A DNA stretch of 64,000 bases, from positions 155,150 through 219,149 of the forward strand of contig CBDDJL010000001.1 of NCBI GenBank assembly GCA_965229715.1, read 5' to 3'. The DNA comes from JAVJST01 sp965229715. Its GTDB lineage: Bacteria > Pseudomonadota > Alphaproteobacteria > Rhodospirillales > Casp-alpha2. How positions within the stretch are numbered: position 1 is the stretch's first letter; every line of letters begins with the position of its first letter. The position numbers were made by a program, and so were the translations under genes. Positions 26,076-34,287 of this stretch are shown here, one piece after another. The notes beneath the pieces are model-generated. The model was not told the origin of the DNA. It made no database searches and saw only the letters and a program-made list of their open reading frames with translations.

Positions 26076-27680
26076 TTATGCGAACCACCAGCGTTCGACG
26101 GCACGCGCGCCATCGAATTGCCAGTTGGCGGAAAGCCCCGGTCCGTGCTGCACTTTGGTGCTACGCAGATACACAAGGTTGCGGAACGCGGGAATCACCG
26201 CACTGCCTTCATCCTTCAGGATGATCTGCATTTCCCGGTACATTTCGGCTCGGAGATTTTTATCCGTCTCACCGCGGGCCGCGACGAGCAATTCATTGAA
26301 CCGCTCGTGACTGAACTTGGAGTCGTTCCACGGCGCACCTTCCGCGTAGGCTGTCGTGAACATGACATCTGCGGTTGGCCGCCCACCCCAGTTGACGGTG
26401 CAAAACGGCTTCACATTCCAGACGTCCGACCAGTAGCCATCGCCAGGTTCCTTGACGACGTTGATGTTGATGCCCGCCTTCTTGGCGTGCTCTTTATAGA
26501 GAATAGCCGTATCTACGTTGCCTGCGCCGCCGGCATCGGAAGTGTGCAACGATACCGATAATTCTTCCATGCCCGCCTTCTTGAGGTGATGCTTGGCGCG
26601 ATCAGGATCGTAGGTGCGCTGTTCGAGTTCGGAATAGTATTGAATCACCGGCGAGATCGGATGATCGTTTCCGACAGTACCGTAGCCTGTAAGGACCTTG
26701 TCGACGATTTCGTCGCGGTCGATTCCGAACTTCATGGCGAGTCGGACGTCCGGATTGTCGAACGGTGCGACGTTCATGTGCATGGGCAAACTGGTGTGGG
26801 CCCAACTGGTGACATTGTCCACTTCGACCTCGTCGAGTTCAGCCATTCGTCCGACCGTGCGGAGCTCCGGTTGGTCGATGGCATCGACGTCGCCAGTTCG
26901 AAGTGCGGTTTGACGGGCATTAGCATCGGCGAGGAGGAGCAACTCGGCCTCGTCGAAGTGAGCGCGGCCTTCTTTCCAGTAATTCGGGTTGCGCTCGAGA
27001 AGAGAACGGATGCCCGGCTCGAACTCCTTCAGAACATAGGCTCCCGTGCCCACACCGCTTTGCCACTCGACGTTGCCATCGCCGTCACTTGGCAGGATGT
27101 TCACGTGATAGTCGGTGAACAGGTAAGGGAAGTCGGCGTTGGCCGATTCCAACGTTACAGAAAAGTCGTTGTCGCCATCCTTCTTGATTTCTTTGATCGC
27201 TGCCAGCAGCGACTTTGCAGGCGACGAAGAGCTCTCGCCGCGATGCGAGTTGATCGAGTCGACCACATCCGACGCAGTCATGGTTTTACCGTTATGAAAC
27301 TCGACGCCCTTGCGGAGCTTGAATCGCCAATGGGTCGCGCCGTCGGACGCTTCCCAGCTTTCCGCCAGTTCAGGCACCAACGTGTTGTCCGGAGCAATTT
27401 CGCTCAAATAGTTCCGCGTGGAATGGTTCTGAACGATCATGAACATCGAGGATGTGGTTTGCGGATCGAGCGAGTCGTTCGTCGCGCCGTCATTGATGCC
27501 CATTCTAAAGCGGCCACCCTTTTTCGCGGCCATCGCCTGCTTCGGCAGAAGTGTCTGAGCCGCGGTGAGAGAAACCCCCATTGAAGCGGCACCCGCGAGG
27601 AACCCTCGCCGGTCCAGATTGCCGGTGTGAAAGGCGCCGACCAGGTCGTTTTTCAGATTTGTCATGTCGTCTCGTGCCAT
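26076..27680 (-). CDS. ABC transporter solute-binding protein (SBP_bac_5 type), Tat signal, second copy
   Basis: A 534-residue paralogue of the protein at 6303-7916. The ATG at 27680 has GGAG eight bases upstream. A twin-arginine signal (LDRRGFLAGAASMGVSL...AMAAKKGG) precedes the mature part. Shared blocks include GVEFHNGKTMTASDVVDSIN, GVGTGAYVLKEFEPG and GNDHPISPV. It is preceded on the same strand by the M24 and oxidase genes, so it probably imports their substrate. No permease or ATPase genes are nearby. It ends at a clear terminator. Confidence 0.9.
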   Translation of the reverse strand: MARDDMTNLKNDLVGAFHTGNLDRRGFLAGAASMGVSLTAAQTLLPKQAMAAKKGGRFRMGINDGATNDSLDPQTTSSMFMIVQNHSTRNYLSEIAPDNTLVPELAESWEASDGATHWRFKLRKGVEFHNGKTMTASDVVDSINSHRGESSSSPAKSLLAAIKEIKKDGDNDFSVTLESANADFPYLFTDYHVNILPSDGDGNVEWQSGVGTGAYVLKEFEPGIRSLLERNPNYWKEGRAHFDEAELLLLADANARQTALRTGDVDAIDQPELRTVGRMAELDEVEVDNVTSWAHTSLPMHMNVAPFDNPDVRLAMKFGIDRDEIVDKVLTGYGTVGNDHPISPVIQYYSELEQRTYDPDRAKHHLKKAGMEELSVSLHTSDAGGAGNVDTAILYKEHAKKAGININVVKEPGDGYWSDVWNVKPFCTVNWGGRPTADVMFTTAYAEGAPWNDSKFSHERFNELLVAARGETDKNLRAEMYREMQIILKDEGSAVIPAFRNLVYLRSTKVQHGPGLSANWQFDGARAVERWWFA

Positions 27681-27795
27681 TCTTTCGTCTCCCATCCTGG
27701 ATACAGTCCGAAATCCTTTTCGGCCGTTTTCAGTCGCTTGCTTCGCGACAGAAACTGTTGTCTCCGGGCGGTACGGCATCGGGACGTCACGTCGA

Positions 27796-28935
27796 TCAGC
27801 GAACGATGAGTTCGCGCGGATTCGATGGAGTCAATCTTTCGACACCGTCTGACGTCACCAGCATGGTCTCGCTGATGCCGAAACCGCTCGCGAGGGCGAG
27901 CATGTGGAACACCATTCCTTCCTGGAGTTCCCAATCTTCCTGTTCATTAAAGTCGAGGGCTTCCCATTCGGCCGTCTTCGGCGGGAAGCCAATTCCGGTC
28001 GAATATCCCGTCCGATTGTAGTAGTCCGGCCGAATTGTTCGGATCGGCAACCGCGTCGCGGCGTCGACCTCGCGGGCGGAAGCGCCCGGCCGCATAAGTG
28101 CAAAACCGGCTTCCTGTGCTTTCGTCACGACATCGACGGCAGCACGAACTTCATCCGCAGGTTCGCCAATGGAGATCGTGCGCATCTGCGTCGCGTGATA
28201 GCGCTCCATGCAGCCGTAAAGTTCAAGGAGCACGAGTTCGCCCCGCTGGATTTCCTTTGGACACCAATTGGCGTGGCAGACGTCGTACCGGTATCCCGAC
28301 ATGATGTGGTGAGGCAGGCCGGTGTACTCGCAGCCAGCACCGACACCGGCGTTGTATACAGCTGCGGCGACTTCGGGCTCCATGGTGCCATCTCTCATGA
28401 CAGCCCAGGCAGCCTGATGCTCAAGTTCCGATAGTTGGCCGGCTCTGCGCAGGTACGCGATTTCCTGTTCGGATTTGATGACGCGGATCCGATCGACCAG
28501 CAGTGTCGCGTCGACGACTGTGGCGCTGTCGGCGTATCCGTCGGTCAGGGCATCGGCGACCCTTGAAGTCAGGAACCACGTGCCCTTCTCAAGTCCGATC
28601 GTTCGCGGTCTGTCTACCAGCGAGCGGGCGACGTCGAGTGTCCGCTCGACGATGTCGTCGCCCTCTTTCCATGTATCCGGATCTTCGAGCCATGAATATT
28701 CAGTGATATTGCCGCGTTCAAGGTACCGAAGGAGAATTCGTGGATCACCTTCCTGTGCCAGCAGCACGACCTGATAAGCGAAGTAGCCGGATGTCTGGTG
28801 TCCGGTAAGATAGTAGATGTTCTCCGGCGAATGTATGAAGAGCAGATCGATCCCGTCTCGTACCATGCAGTCTTGCACGCGTCCGGCGCGGGTTTTGAAC
28901 TCTGCCGTCGAGAATGCCTGTCGATTTCCTGTCAT
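27796..28935 (-). CDS. M24 (pita-bread fold) family protein, creatinase/Xaa-Pro peptidase-like, metal ligands lost
   Basis: A 379-residue protein with an N-terminal creatinase domain (GIDLLFIHSPENIYYLTGHQ) and a C-terminal pita-bread domain. In M24 metallopeptidases the metal is held by two Asp, one His and two Glu. Here the first Asp position is Glu (VLLELYG), the second Asp is not conserved (YHATQMRT instead of YxSDxTRT) and the His of the GH motif is Tyr (TGYSTGIGF). It should thus be metal-free, like creatinase, which hydrolyses a C-N bond of a small molecule. The stop-start overlap (ATGA) with the upstream DAO-type gene ties it to the oxidase operon. Substrate unknown; ectoine hydrolase- or creatinase-like chemistry is possible. 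Confidence 0.82.
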   Translation of the reverse strand: MTGNRQAFSTAEFKTRAGRVQDCMVRDGIDLLFIHSPENIYYLTGHQTSGYFAYQVVLLAQEGDPRILLRYLERGNITEYSWLEDPDTWKEGDDIVERTLDVARSLVDRPRTIGLEKGTWFLTSRVADALTDGYADSATVVDATLLVDRIRVIKSEQEIAYLRRAGQLSELEHQAAWAVMRDGTMEPEVAAAVYNAGVGAGCEYTGLPHHIMSGYRYDVCHANWCPKEIQRGELVLLELYGCMERYHATQMRTISIGEPADEVRAAVDVVTKAQEAGFALMRPGASAREVDAATRLPIRTIRPDYYNRTGYSTGIGFPPKTAEWEALDFNEQEDWELQEGMVFHMLALASGFGISETMLVTSDGVERLTPSNPRELIVR

Positions 28936-30131
28936 GACTTTCGAGCCTCCTGTTGACTGGCGATACCGGCGCTGGTCCGAGAGGCCATTGACGAATGGCC
29001 CGCTGTTGCCGGTGCCATCAACGAAGTATCTTGAAATCGATCGATGCGAAACGGCTCAATCGGGATCGGCGTGTCACCATCCACGCATAACTCGGCGAGA
29101 ATCGCGCCAACCGCCGGGGCCATCTGAAAGCCGTGACCCGAAAAGCCGAAGGCGTGGAACAGGCCAGGCGTCGTGACGCTTTCGCCGATAACCGGTAGGC
29201 CGTCGGGCATGACACCCTCGATGCCGCTCCAACTTCTGATCAGGTACGCGTGCCGCAAGGATGGAACGAGTTCTATGGCGAGCGCCGCAGCTTGAACGGT
29301 GACGCGTGACAGTGGGCGGGCATGGATCGCATCACGGTCGGCGACACCGACGCCGGCCCCGAATATCACGTTCCCCCGACGGATCTGACGCACGTAGACG
29401 TCGCCGCCGCAGATCCCAAGATTGGGACGCATGAAGTATGGCAGGGGTTCCGTTACGCACATGTTCGGTGCCATCACGTCCTCTGGAACCGGCTCGTCGA
29501 ACCAGTCCGAGATCGCGCTGCCCCAGGCACCCGTCGTATTGATCAGGTGACGGCTAAGCAGGATGTTCCCATCGGCGAGGGCCACTTCGAAATTCGCGCC
29601 GTCGAATCGCGCCGAAACGACTTCGGCATGTTCCTTGATGGTGGCCCCCAGGCTCGCTGCGGTTCTCGCGAAAGCGGGAGCGACGAGACGGGGGTTGGCA
29701 TGACCGTCTTCGGCACAGAAGGAACCCCCGGCGATATTGGATCCGAGCCAGGGATACCGCTTTCGCAGCGTCTTTCGGTCGACCAGTTCGACACGCAGGT
29801 CATGATTCTTGGCCGCGTTGGCGAACGCGGACAGGTCGTCGATCTCGGCTTCGTTGCGAGCCAGTTTCAGGTGACCGGTCGGTTCGAACTCGCAGGTCTC
29901 ACCGATAAGCGTGCCGAGGTTGTCCCAGATCCGGCGGCTTCGCCTTGCAATGGGTAGTTCTGCCGAATGCCGCCCCTGTTGGCGCACACCGCCATAGTTC
30001 ACGCCGCTCGCCTGGCTTCCGCACGTTCGACGCTCGATCAGTGTGACCGACTGGCCCATCTTGCGGAGATGAAGCGCGGCGGAACAGCCGACGAGTCCGC
30101 CTCCGATGACGATCGCATCAACAGGCGTCAC
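28932..30131 (-). CDS. FAD-dependent oxidoreductase, DAO family (HcnC/OoxB-like beta subunit)
   Basis: A 399-residue D-amino-acid-oxidase-type flavoprotein. The dinucleotide motif DAIVIGGGLVGCSAALHL sits at the extreme N-terminus when the GTG at 30131 is used, and GGGAG lies seven bases upstream. The start overlaps the stop of the preceding gene (GTGA). A C-terminal GFSGHGFQMAPAVGAILAEL is typical of sarcosine/proline/opine oxidase subunits. With the next two genes it reproduces the three-part arrangement of HcnABC, octopine/nopaline oxidase and hydroxyproline dehydrogenase. It would oxidise a secondary amine or imino acid at the membrane or cytoplasm. Confidence 0.9.
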   Translation of the reverse strand: MTPVDAIVIGGGLVGCSAALHLRKMGQSVTLIERRTCGSQASGVNYGGVRQQGRHSAELPIARRSRRIWDNLGTLIGETCEFEPTGHLKLARNEAEIDDLSAFANAAKNHDLRVELVDRKTLRKRYPWLGSNIAGGSFCAEDGHANPRLVAPAFARTAASLGATIKEHAEVVSARFDGANFEVALADGNILLSRHLINTTGAWGSAISDWFDEPVPEDVMAPNMCVTEPLPYFMRPNLGICGGDVYVRQIRRGNVIFGAGVGVADRDAIHARPLSRVTVQAAALAIELVPSLRHAYLIRSWSGIEGVMPDGLPVIGESVTTPGLFHAFGFSGHGFQMAPAVGAILAELCVDGDTPIPIEPFRIDRFQDTSLMAPATAGHSSMASRTSAGIASQQEARKS

Positions 30132-31510
30132 GTCGTTGCTCCCTTGGCCAACATGGCAAGTGAAACCGGCTTGATCGGCGCCTGAGTGCGTAGATACCCG
30201 CCCTCGGAAACACACGAGCCAAGCGCGTCGGCGACAATTTCCGCGGCGGCCGCGGCGCAAACCCGTCCCTGACATCGACCCATGCCAATGCGAGTGAAGG
30301 CCTTCACGCGGTTGATCTCGGACGCGCCTTTCTCCCGCACCGCGCGGCGCAGATCGCCCGCCGTTGCACCTTCGCACCGGCAAACGATCTGGTCGTCTTC
30401 CGAGCTGGCGGCAATCTCGCCCGGAAACGGAAATGCATGCACAGAGAGTGCTCGGCTGAAACGCTGGTAGCGGGCGTATTCCCGAGCCAGGATGTTGAGC
30501 CGGTTTCTGTCAACGCTGAGTCCCAGATCGATTAAGGCGGCGTGTGCGGCTCGCATGCCGGCGACTTCGGCCGCCCTCGCGCCCTGAATTTTGGAACCGT
30601 CGCCCGCGACGTAGAGACCGGCAACGTCCGTGCGGCCATATCGATCGGTTGCCGGCAGCCATTGCCGCTGTTCGTCGTCGAACGAGAATGTGGCGCCGCA
30701 AAGCTCGGCGAGCTGCGTTTCGGAGCGCAGACCAAATCCGGTTGCCACGCTGTCGCAGGAGACCCGACGATGGCGGCCGCCCGCATCTCGCCAGCTTACG
30801 CCTGCGACGTGGCCGTCGCTGTCCGTTTCTGCCGCCACTCCGGATACACCGGAGGCGAGCGTCACATCGGAGAGAGCAAGCGTCGCAATGTAACGAAGGC
30901 CGTGGAGCAGTTGCTTGCCGCCGTAAACCAGCCTTGCCAAGGACCGCAGTTTGTAACGAAGCGGGCTGGTGTCCAGAACCGCGAGTGGCCTGATGCCTGC
31001 CTTCAAGTACTGGTACGCGACAAGATAGAGGAGAGGACCAGTTCCGATGAAAATAGGTCGATTACCGATCGTGCAGGCCTGCGCTTTGAGCGCCGTTTGC
31101 GCGCCGCCAAGCGTAAACACGCCGGGCGCCGTCCAGTTTTGGAAAGGAATGATTCGATCCGTCGCTCCGGTCGCAAGAATCAGGGCGTCCCACGCCAGTG
31201 TCTCGTTGCTCTCGGAGGAGACCACCGCGATCTCGCCTGCTTTGGCGTCGTATGCAATCGTACCGGGCCGATAATCGATGCGGTCATTAACCAATTCGAA
31301 CGCGTGATGAACACTCGATGCTCTAGGTGCTTCGACGCCGTAGACGTCGCGTGCGGAACGCAGTCGTGAGACTGGCGACTGTCGGTAGATTTGCCCGCCC
31401 GGCAGCTGACCTTCGTCGATGACCAAGGGCCGAATCCCCTCTGCTACCAGGGCCTCGGCCGCGCGGATGCCAGCCGGTCCAGCACCGACGATGATGGTCC
31501 TAGGAGGCAT
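30128..31510 (-). CDS. FAD/NAD(P)-binding oxidoreductase with C-terminal BFD-like 2Fe-2S domain (HcnB/OoxA-like)
   Basis: A 460-residue pyridine-nucleotide-disulfide-type flavoprotein: TIIVGAGPAGIRAAEAL at the N-terminus, LILATGATDRIIPF, and GLYVAGDGSKIQGARAAEVAG. The C-terminal part has IVCRCEG and GMGRCQGRVC, i.e. the CxC...CxxxxC cluster of Bfd/NirB-type 2Fe-2S domains. It is the alpha subunit that normally partners with a DAO-type subunit and a small ferredoxin-like protein. It overlaps both neighbours (11 bp with the upstream small gene, four with the downstream one), so the three are tightly coupled. Confidence 0.9.
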   Translation of the reverse strand: MPPRTIIVGAGPAGIRAAEALVAEGIRPLVIDEGQLPGGQIYRQSPVSRLRSARDVYGVEAPRASSVHHAFELVNDRIDYRPGTIAYDAKAGEIAVVSSESNETLAWDALILATGATDRIIPFQNWTAPGVFTLGGAQTALKAQACTIGNRPIFIGTGPLLYLVAYQYLKAGIRPLAVLDTSPLRYKLRSLARLVYGGKQLLHGLRYIATLALSDVTLASGVSGVAAETDSDGHVAGVSWRDAGGRHRRVSCDSVATGFGLRSETQLAELCGATFSFDDEQRQWLPATDRYGRTDVAGLYVAGDGSKIQGARAAEVAGMRAAHAALIDLGLSVDRNRLNILAREYARYQRFSRALSVHAFPFPGEIAASSEDDQIVCRCEGATAGDLRRAVREKGASEINRVKAFTRIGMGRCQGRVCAAAAAEIVADALGSCVSEGGYLRTQAPIKPVSLAMLAKGATT

Positions 31511-31853
31511 TCTCTGCCTCCGTCACGATATCCAATCCGGCGACAAGCGGTGTCGTGCAGGCCCGAATGGTTTCCCCATTGCGAAGCCGTACCCAGCAGT
31601 CCTGGCACATCCCGATCCAGCAAAATCCGGCTCGGCGTTCCGGGCCGAATTCCCAGTCACGAACGGATCGGCTGACGCCAAGAAGCGCTGTCAAAACCGA
31701 GTCGCCCTCGAACCCCTGTCGTGACGCGCCATTGAGGTTGAATGGAACAGGCTGTCGATCCTCAAGCGCGATTCGTCGAACCTGACCCGCACTGTGCCGG
31801 TCGATGGATTCGGAGCGTTTCTCGGTTTGGCGATTACTGGATGACAACGACAC
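31500..31853 (-). CDS. Small 2Fe-2S protein (HcnA-like gamma subunit)
   Basis: A 117-residue member of the fer2_4 family. The cluster ligands appear in CWIGMCQDCWVRL and a later RACTTPL, within a typical GEGDSVLTALL/RACTTPLVAGLDIVTE setting (here FEGDSVLTALLG). It passes electrons from the flavin subunits. The frame begins with a GTG at 31853; a shorter start is possible because the first 25 residues look unstructured. It is the first gene of the leftward operon and is divergent from the MmgE/PrpD gene. Confidence 0.85.
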   Translation of the reverse strand: MSLSSSNRQTEKRSESIDRHSAGQVRRIALEDRQPVPFNLNGASRQGFEGDSVLTALLGVSRSVRDWEFGPERRAGFCWIGMCQDCWVRLRNGETIRACTTPLVAGLDIVTEAENAS

Positions 31854-31889
31854 GACAACCTTCCCAATTGATTGTTTTCATCATATAAC

Positions 31890-31930
31890 CCATATTATGG
31901 ACAATACAATATAAAAAAACCATAATATGG
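31890..31930. promoter_or_regulatory. Twin palindromic operator, probably for the IclR regulator
   Basis: Two perfect 11-bp palindromes, CCATATTATGG (31890-31900) and CCATAATATGG (31920-31930), reverse complements of each other with centres exactly 30 bp apart (about three helical turns). They lie in the 73-bp divergent promoter region; the second covers the ATG at 31927. Confidence 0.65.
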
Positions 31931-33297
31931 ATTTATCAAAAATGACGATTGCGCAGCAGATGGCTGACTTCGTTTGCGGAACGAGAGTCGTGCCCCATGA
32001 GACTCGCTGGATGGCAGTCAACGCCGTGGTCGATCTGACGACCGCATGCGTGGCCGGGTCAGGTACGGATGCCGCGCGCTCCGCAGCACGGGCGGCACAT
32101 GCGATCTGGGGGCGAGGATCATGTTCCGTGTGGCTTCGCGGTGCCCAGTTGACCGCAACCGGCGCGGCTTTTGCCAACTCGATTAGCGCCTCTGCACTCG
32201 ACCTGGATGATGGTCATCGTGCAGCGGCGGGCCATCCTGGCGCTGCGATCATTCCGGCGGTTCTGGCAGAAGCCGAGGAGATCGGTTGCGAGACAGATGA
32301 CATCTTGACCGCCATCGCGATCGGCTACGAAATCGCAATCCGTGTCGCCGCGTCACGCGACCTGGCGGCACTGGATACTCTTGTTACGGGACGCTGGTGC
32401 GGACAAGGGGTTGCCGCCGCCGTGGGCTGGATGCGCGGGCTTCCCAATGAACAAATTGCGCAAGCCATGGCGCTGGCTGGTTCCTGCGCGCCGAACCTGA
32501 GCGCCGTCGCCTACTCAAGCGTCATGGGGAACCACCTGAAGGAGGGTATCGCATGGGCCACGGCAACAGGTTTGTCGGCGGTGGAATTGGCGGCACAGGG
32601 TTTCACCGGCCCCGTCGATATTTTCGACAACGCCGACTTCTTCGATCCCGATACGTTGCAGTACGGAAACGGCCCCGGCTGGTATCTCGACGGTATCTAC
32701 TTCAAACCCTATAGCTGCTGCCGATGGGCGCATGCGCCGATAGATGCCATCCTCACGCTTCTCCACCGCGAAGACATTCGGCCGTCAGACGTCGTATCAA
32801 TCGACATTCATACGTTTTCGCGCTCCTTGCGGCTGAACAACGAGGTTGCCCCGAGGACGCTAGAGGGCGCTCAGTACAGTCTTCCTTTCTGTGTCGCACT
32901 GGCAGCGGTCAGAGGGGTCGATGCCCTGGTGCCGATGAAACGCGACTATCTGAATGATGCGGATGTCATCGAACTCAGCAGACGCGTCGGTATCGTCGTC
33001 GACCCTGAGTTCGATGCGATGTTCTCGGCCTCTGTGCCATGCCGGCTTGAGGTGAAGACGACGGACCGCACCCTCGAGGAGATCGTCATGAACCCGAAGG
33101 GCGAGCCGTCCAATCCCATGTCGCGGGACGACCTCATCGAGAAATTTCTCGTGGCGACGATCGATGTATTGGAAAACGAAGACCGGGACCGTGGCGTAGC
33201 GGCATTCCGCGCCGCCTTCGATGGCGATCTCCGGTATGTCATCAGATTTCTGACGGGTAAATCGGCTCCGGCACCAGAAAACAGTCGAGCCCCTTAG
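31927..33297 (+). CDS. MmgE/PrpD family protein
   Basis: A 456-residue protein with the PrpD-like pattern: an N-terminal helical region, a FANSISASALDLDDGHRAAAGHPGAAIIPAVLAEAEE block typical of MmgE/PrpD, and a C-terminal dehydratase/lid domain. Family members include 2-methylcitrate dehydratase, cis-aconitate decarboxylase and epi-isozizaene-unrelated paralogues of unknown substrate. The ATG overlaps the second palindrome and has no Shine-Dalgarno, so it may be leaderless; a second in-frame ATG at 31942 is an alternative. It is followed by an IclR regulator that probably controls this locus. Confidence 0.88.
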   Translation: MDLSKMTIAQQMADFVCGTRVVPHETRWMAVNAVVDLTTACVAGSGTDAARSAARAAHAIWGRGSCSVWLRGAQLTATGAAFANSISASALDLDDGHRAAAGHPGAAIIPAVLAEAEEIGCETDDILTAIAIGYEIAIRVAASRDLAALDTLVTGRWCGQGVAAAVGWMRGLPNEQIAQAMALAGSCAPNLSAVAYSSVMGNHLKEGIAWATATGLSAVELAAQGFTGPVDIFDNADFFDPDTLQYGNGPGWYLDGIYFKPYSCCRWAHAPIDAILTLLHREDIRPSDVVSIDIHTFSRSLRLNNEVAPRTLEGAQYSLPFCVALAAVRGVDALVPMKRDYLNDADVIELSRRVGIVVDPEFDAMFSASVPCRLEVKTTDRTLEEIVMNPKGEPSNPMSRDDLIEKFLVATIDVLENEDRDRGVAAFRAAFDGDLRYVIRFLTGKSAPAPENSRAP

Positions 33298-33343
33298 CGT
33301 CCCGAGAAACGGCAGCGTCGATCTGGCAGAGCTGCATGAGCTG

Positions 33344-34219
33344 ATGCGGAAAACCGTGCTCGCTCTCGACGGTTCATGCTACCAATGCCGGGCAGCAGGT
33401 TTATCGGTTTCGGAGCGAGTGACAGTGGCAAGACAACTGGCCGACAAGGCGACTGGCACGCAGCTTCTGGATCGCGCGATCGCTATCCTGAACCATCTGG
33501 GCGATGCGGGTGTGAACGGGGCGAGGGCTTCCGAGCTTGCGGACTCCGTCGGTTTAAAGCAGTCGACGGCACATCGAATTATCACGGCGCTCGAACGACA
33601 TGGCCTGATCGAAAGGGAAGAATCGTCCAAGCGGTATCACCTTGGACTCTCGCTCTTCGTATTGGGCGCGAAGGCTGCCGACGGCACCGGGTTCAGGAAG
33701 ATCTGTCACACCTCACTGCTTCGACTGGCTTCAGAAACCGGAGACACCGTGTTTCTCATGGCGCGGAGCGGATTCAACACCGTCTGTGTCGACCGACAGG
33801 AAGGCACGTACATGATCGATAGCCTGACAGGGCAGGTCGGCGGCCAGATTCCATTGGGCGTCGGCCCGGCCAGTCAGGCTATCCTCGCATTCATGAGGGA
33901 CACCGAGGTCGACGTGATCCTGAAATCAAACGAGGCGCAGTACAATAGTTTCAACGGGCTCTCGGCGAGCGAGATCGCGAAACGGCTTCCTGAGATCCGC
34001 GATCAAGGATACGCGTTTGATCACGGTCGCCTCGTTGAGGGGATTTCGGCGGTTGCCATGCCGATACTGCCCCAGGGCCGGGATGTTGTCGGTGCGATTG
34101 CTATTAACATGACCAGTGCCCGATTGCAGCCCGACCGATTACCGAAGCTGGTAAAACTCATGCGCGAGGAAGTCGACCGGATCGAAGCGGCAATCAATCC
34201 ACTCGAGGCGATGGTCTAA
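33344..34219 (+). CDS. IclR-family transcriptional regulator
   Basis: Winged helix-turn-helix domain (RASELADSVGLKQSTAHRII, TALERHGLIEREESSKRYHLG) followed by an effector-binding GAF-like domain (SGFNTVCVDRQEGTYMIDSL, LGVGPASQAILAFM, AVAMPILPQGRDVVGAIAINM). The 291 codons from the ATG at 33344 exceed the usual 250-270, so a GTG at 33425 (VARQLADKATG, GGAG ten bases upstream) may be the real start. It sits just downstream of the MmgE/PrpD gene. The twin palindromes at 31890-31930 are the best candidates for its binding sites. Confidence 0.9.
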   Translation: MRKTVLALDGSCYQCRAAGLSVSERVTVARQLADKATGTQLLDRAIAILNHLGDAGVNGARASELADSVGLKQSTAHRIITALERHGLIEREESSKRYHLGLSLFVLGAKAADGTGFRKICHTSLLRLASETGDTVFLMARSGFNTVCVDRQEGTYMIDSLTGQVGGQIPLGVGPASQAILAFMRDTEVDVILKSNEAQYNSFNGLSASEIAKRLPEIRDQGYAFDHGRLVEGISAVAMPILPQGRDVVGAIAINMTSARLQPDRLPKLVKLMREEVDRIEAAINPLEAMV

Positions 34220-34287
34220 CCCAACTATTGCCCTGCGTGAGCCGCCGTCTTTCCGGAGGATCCCCCGGCTCAGTGAATGCCTGCATT

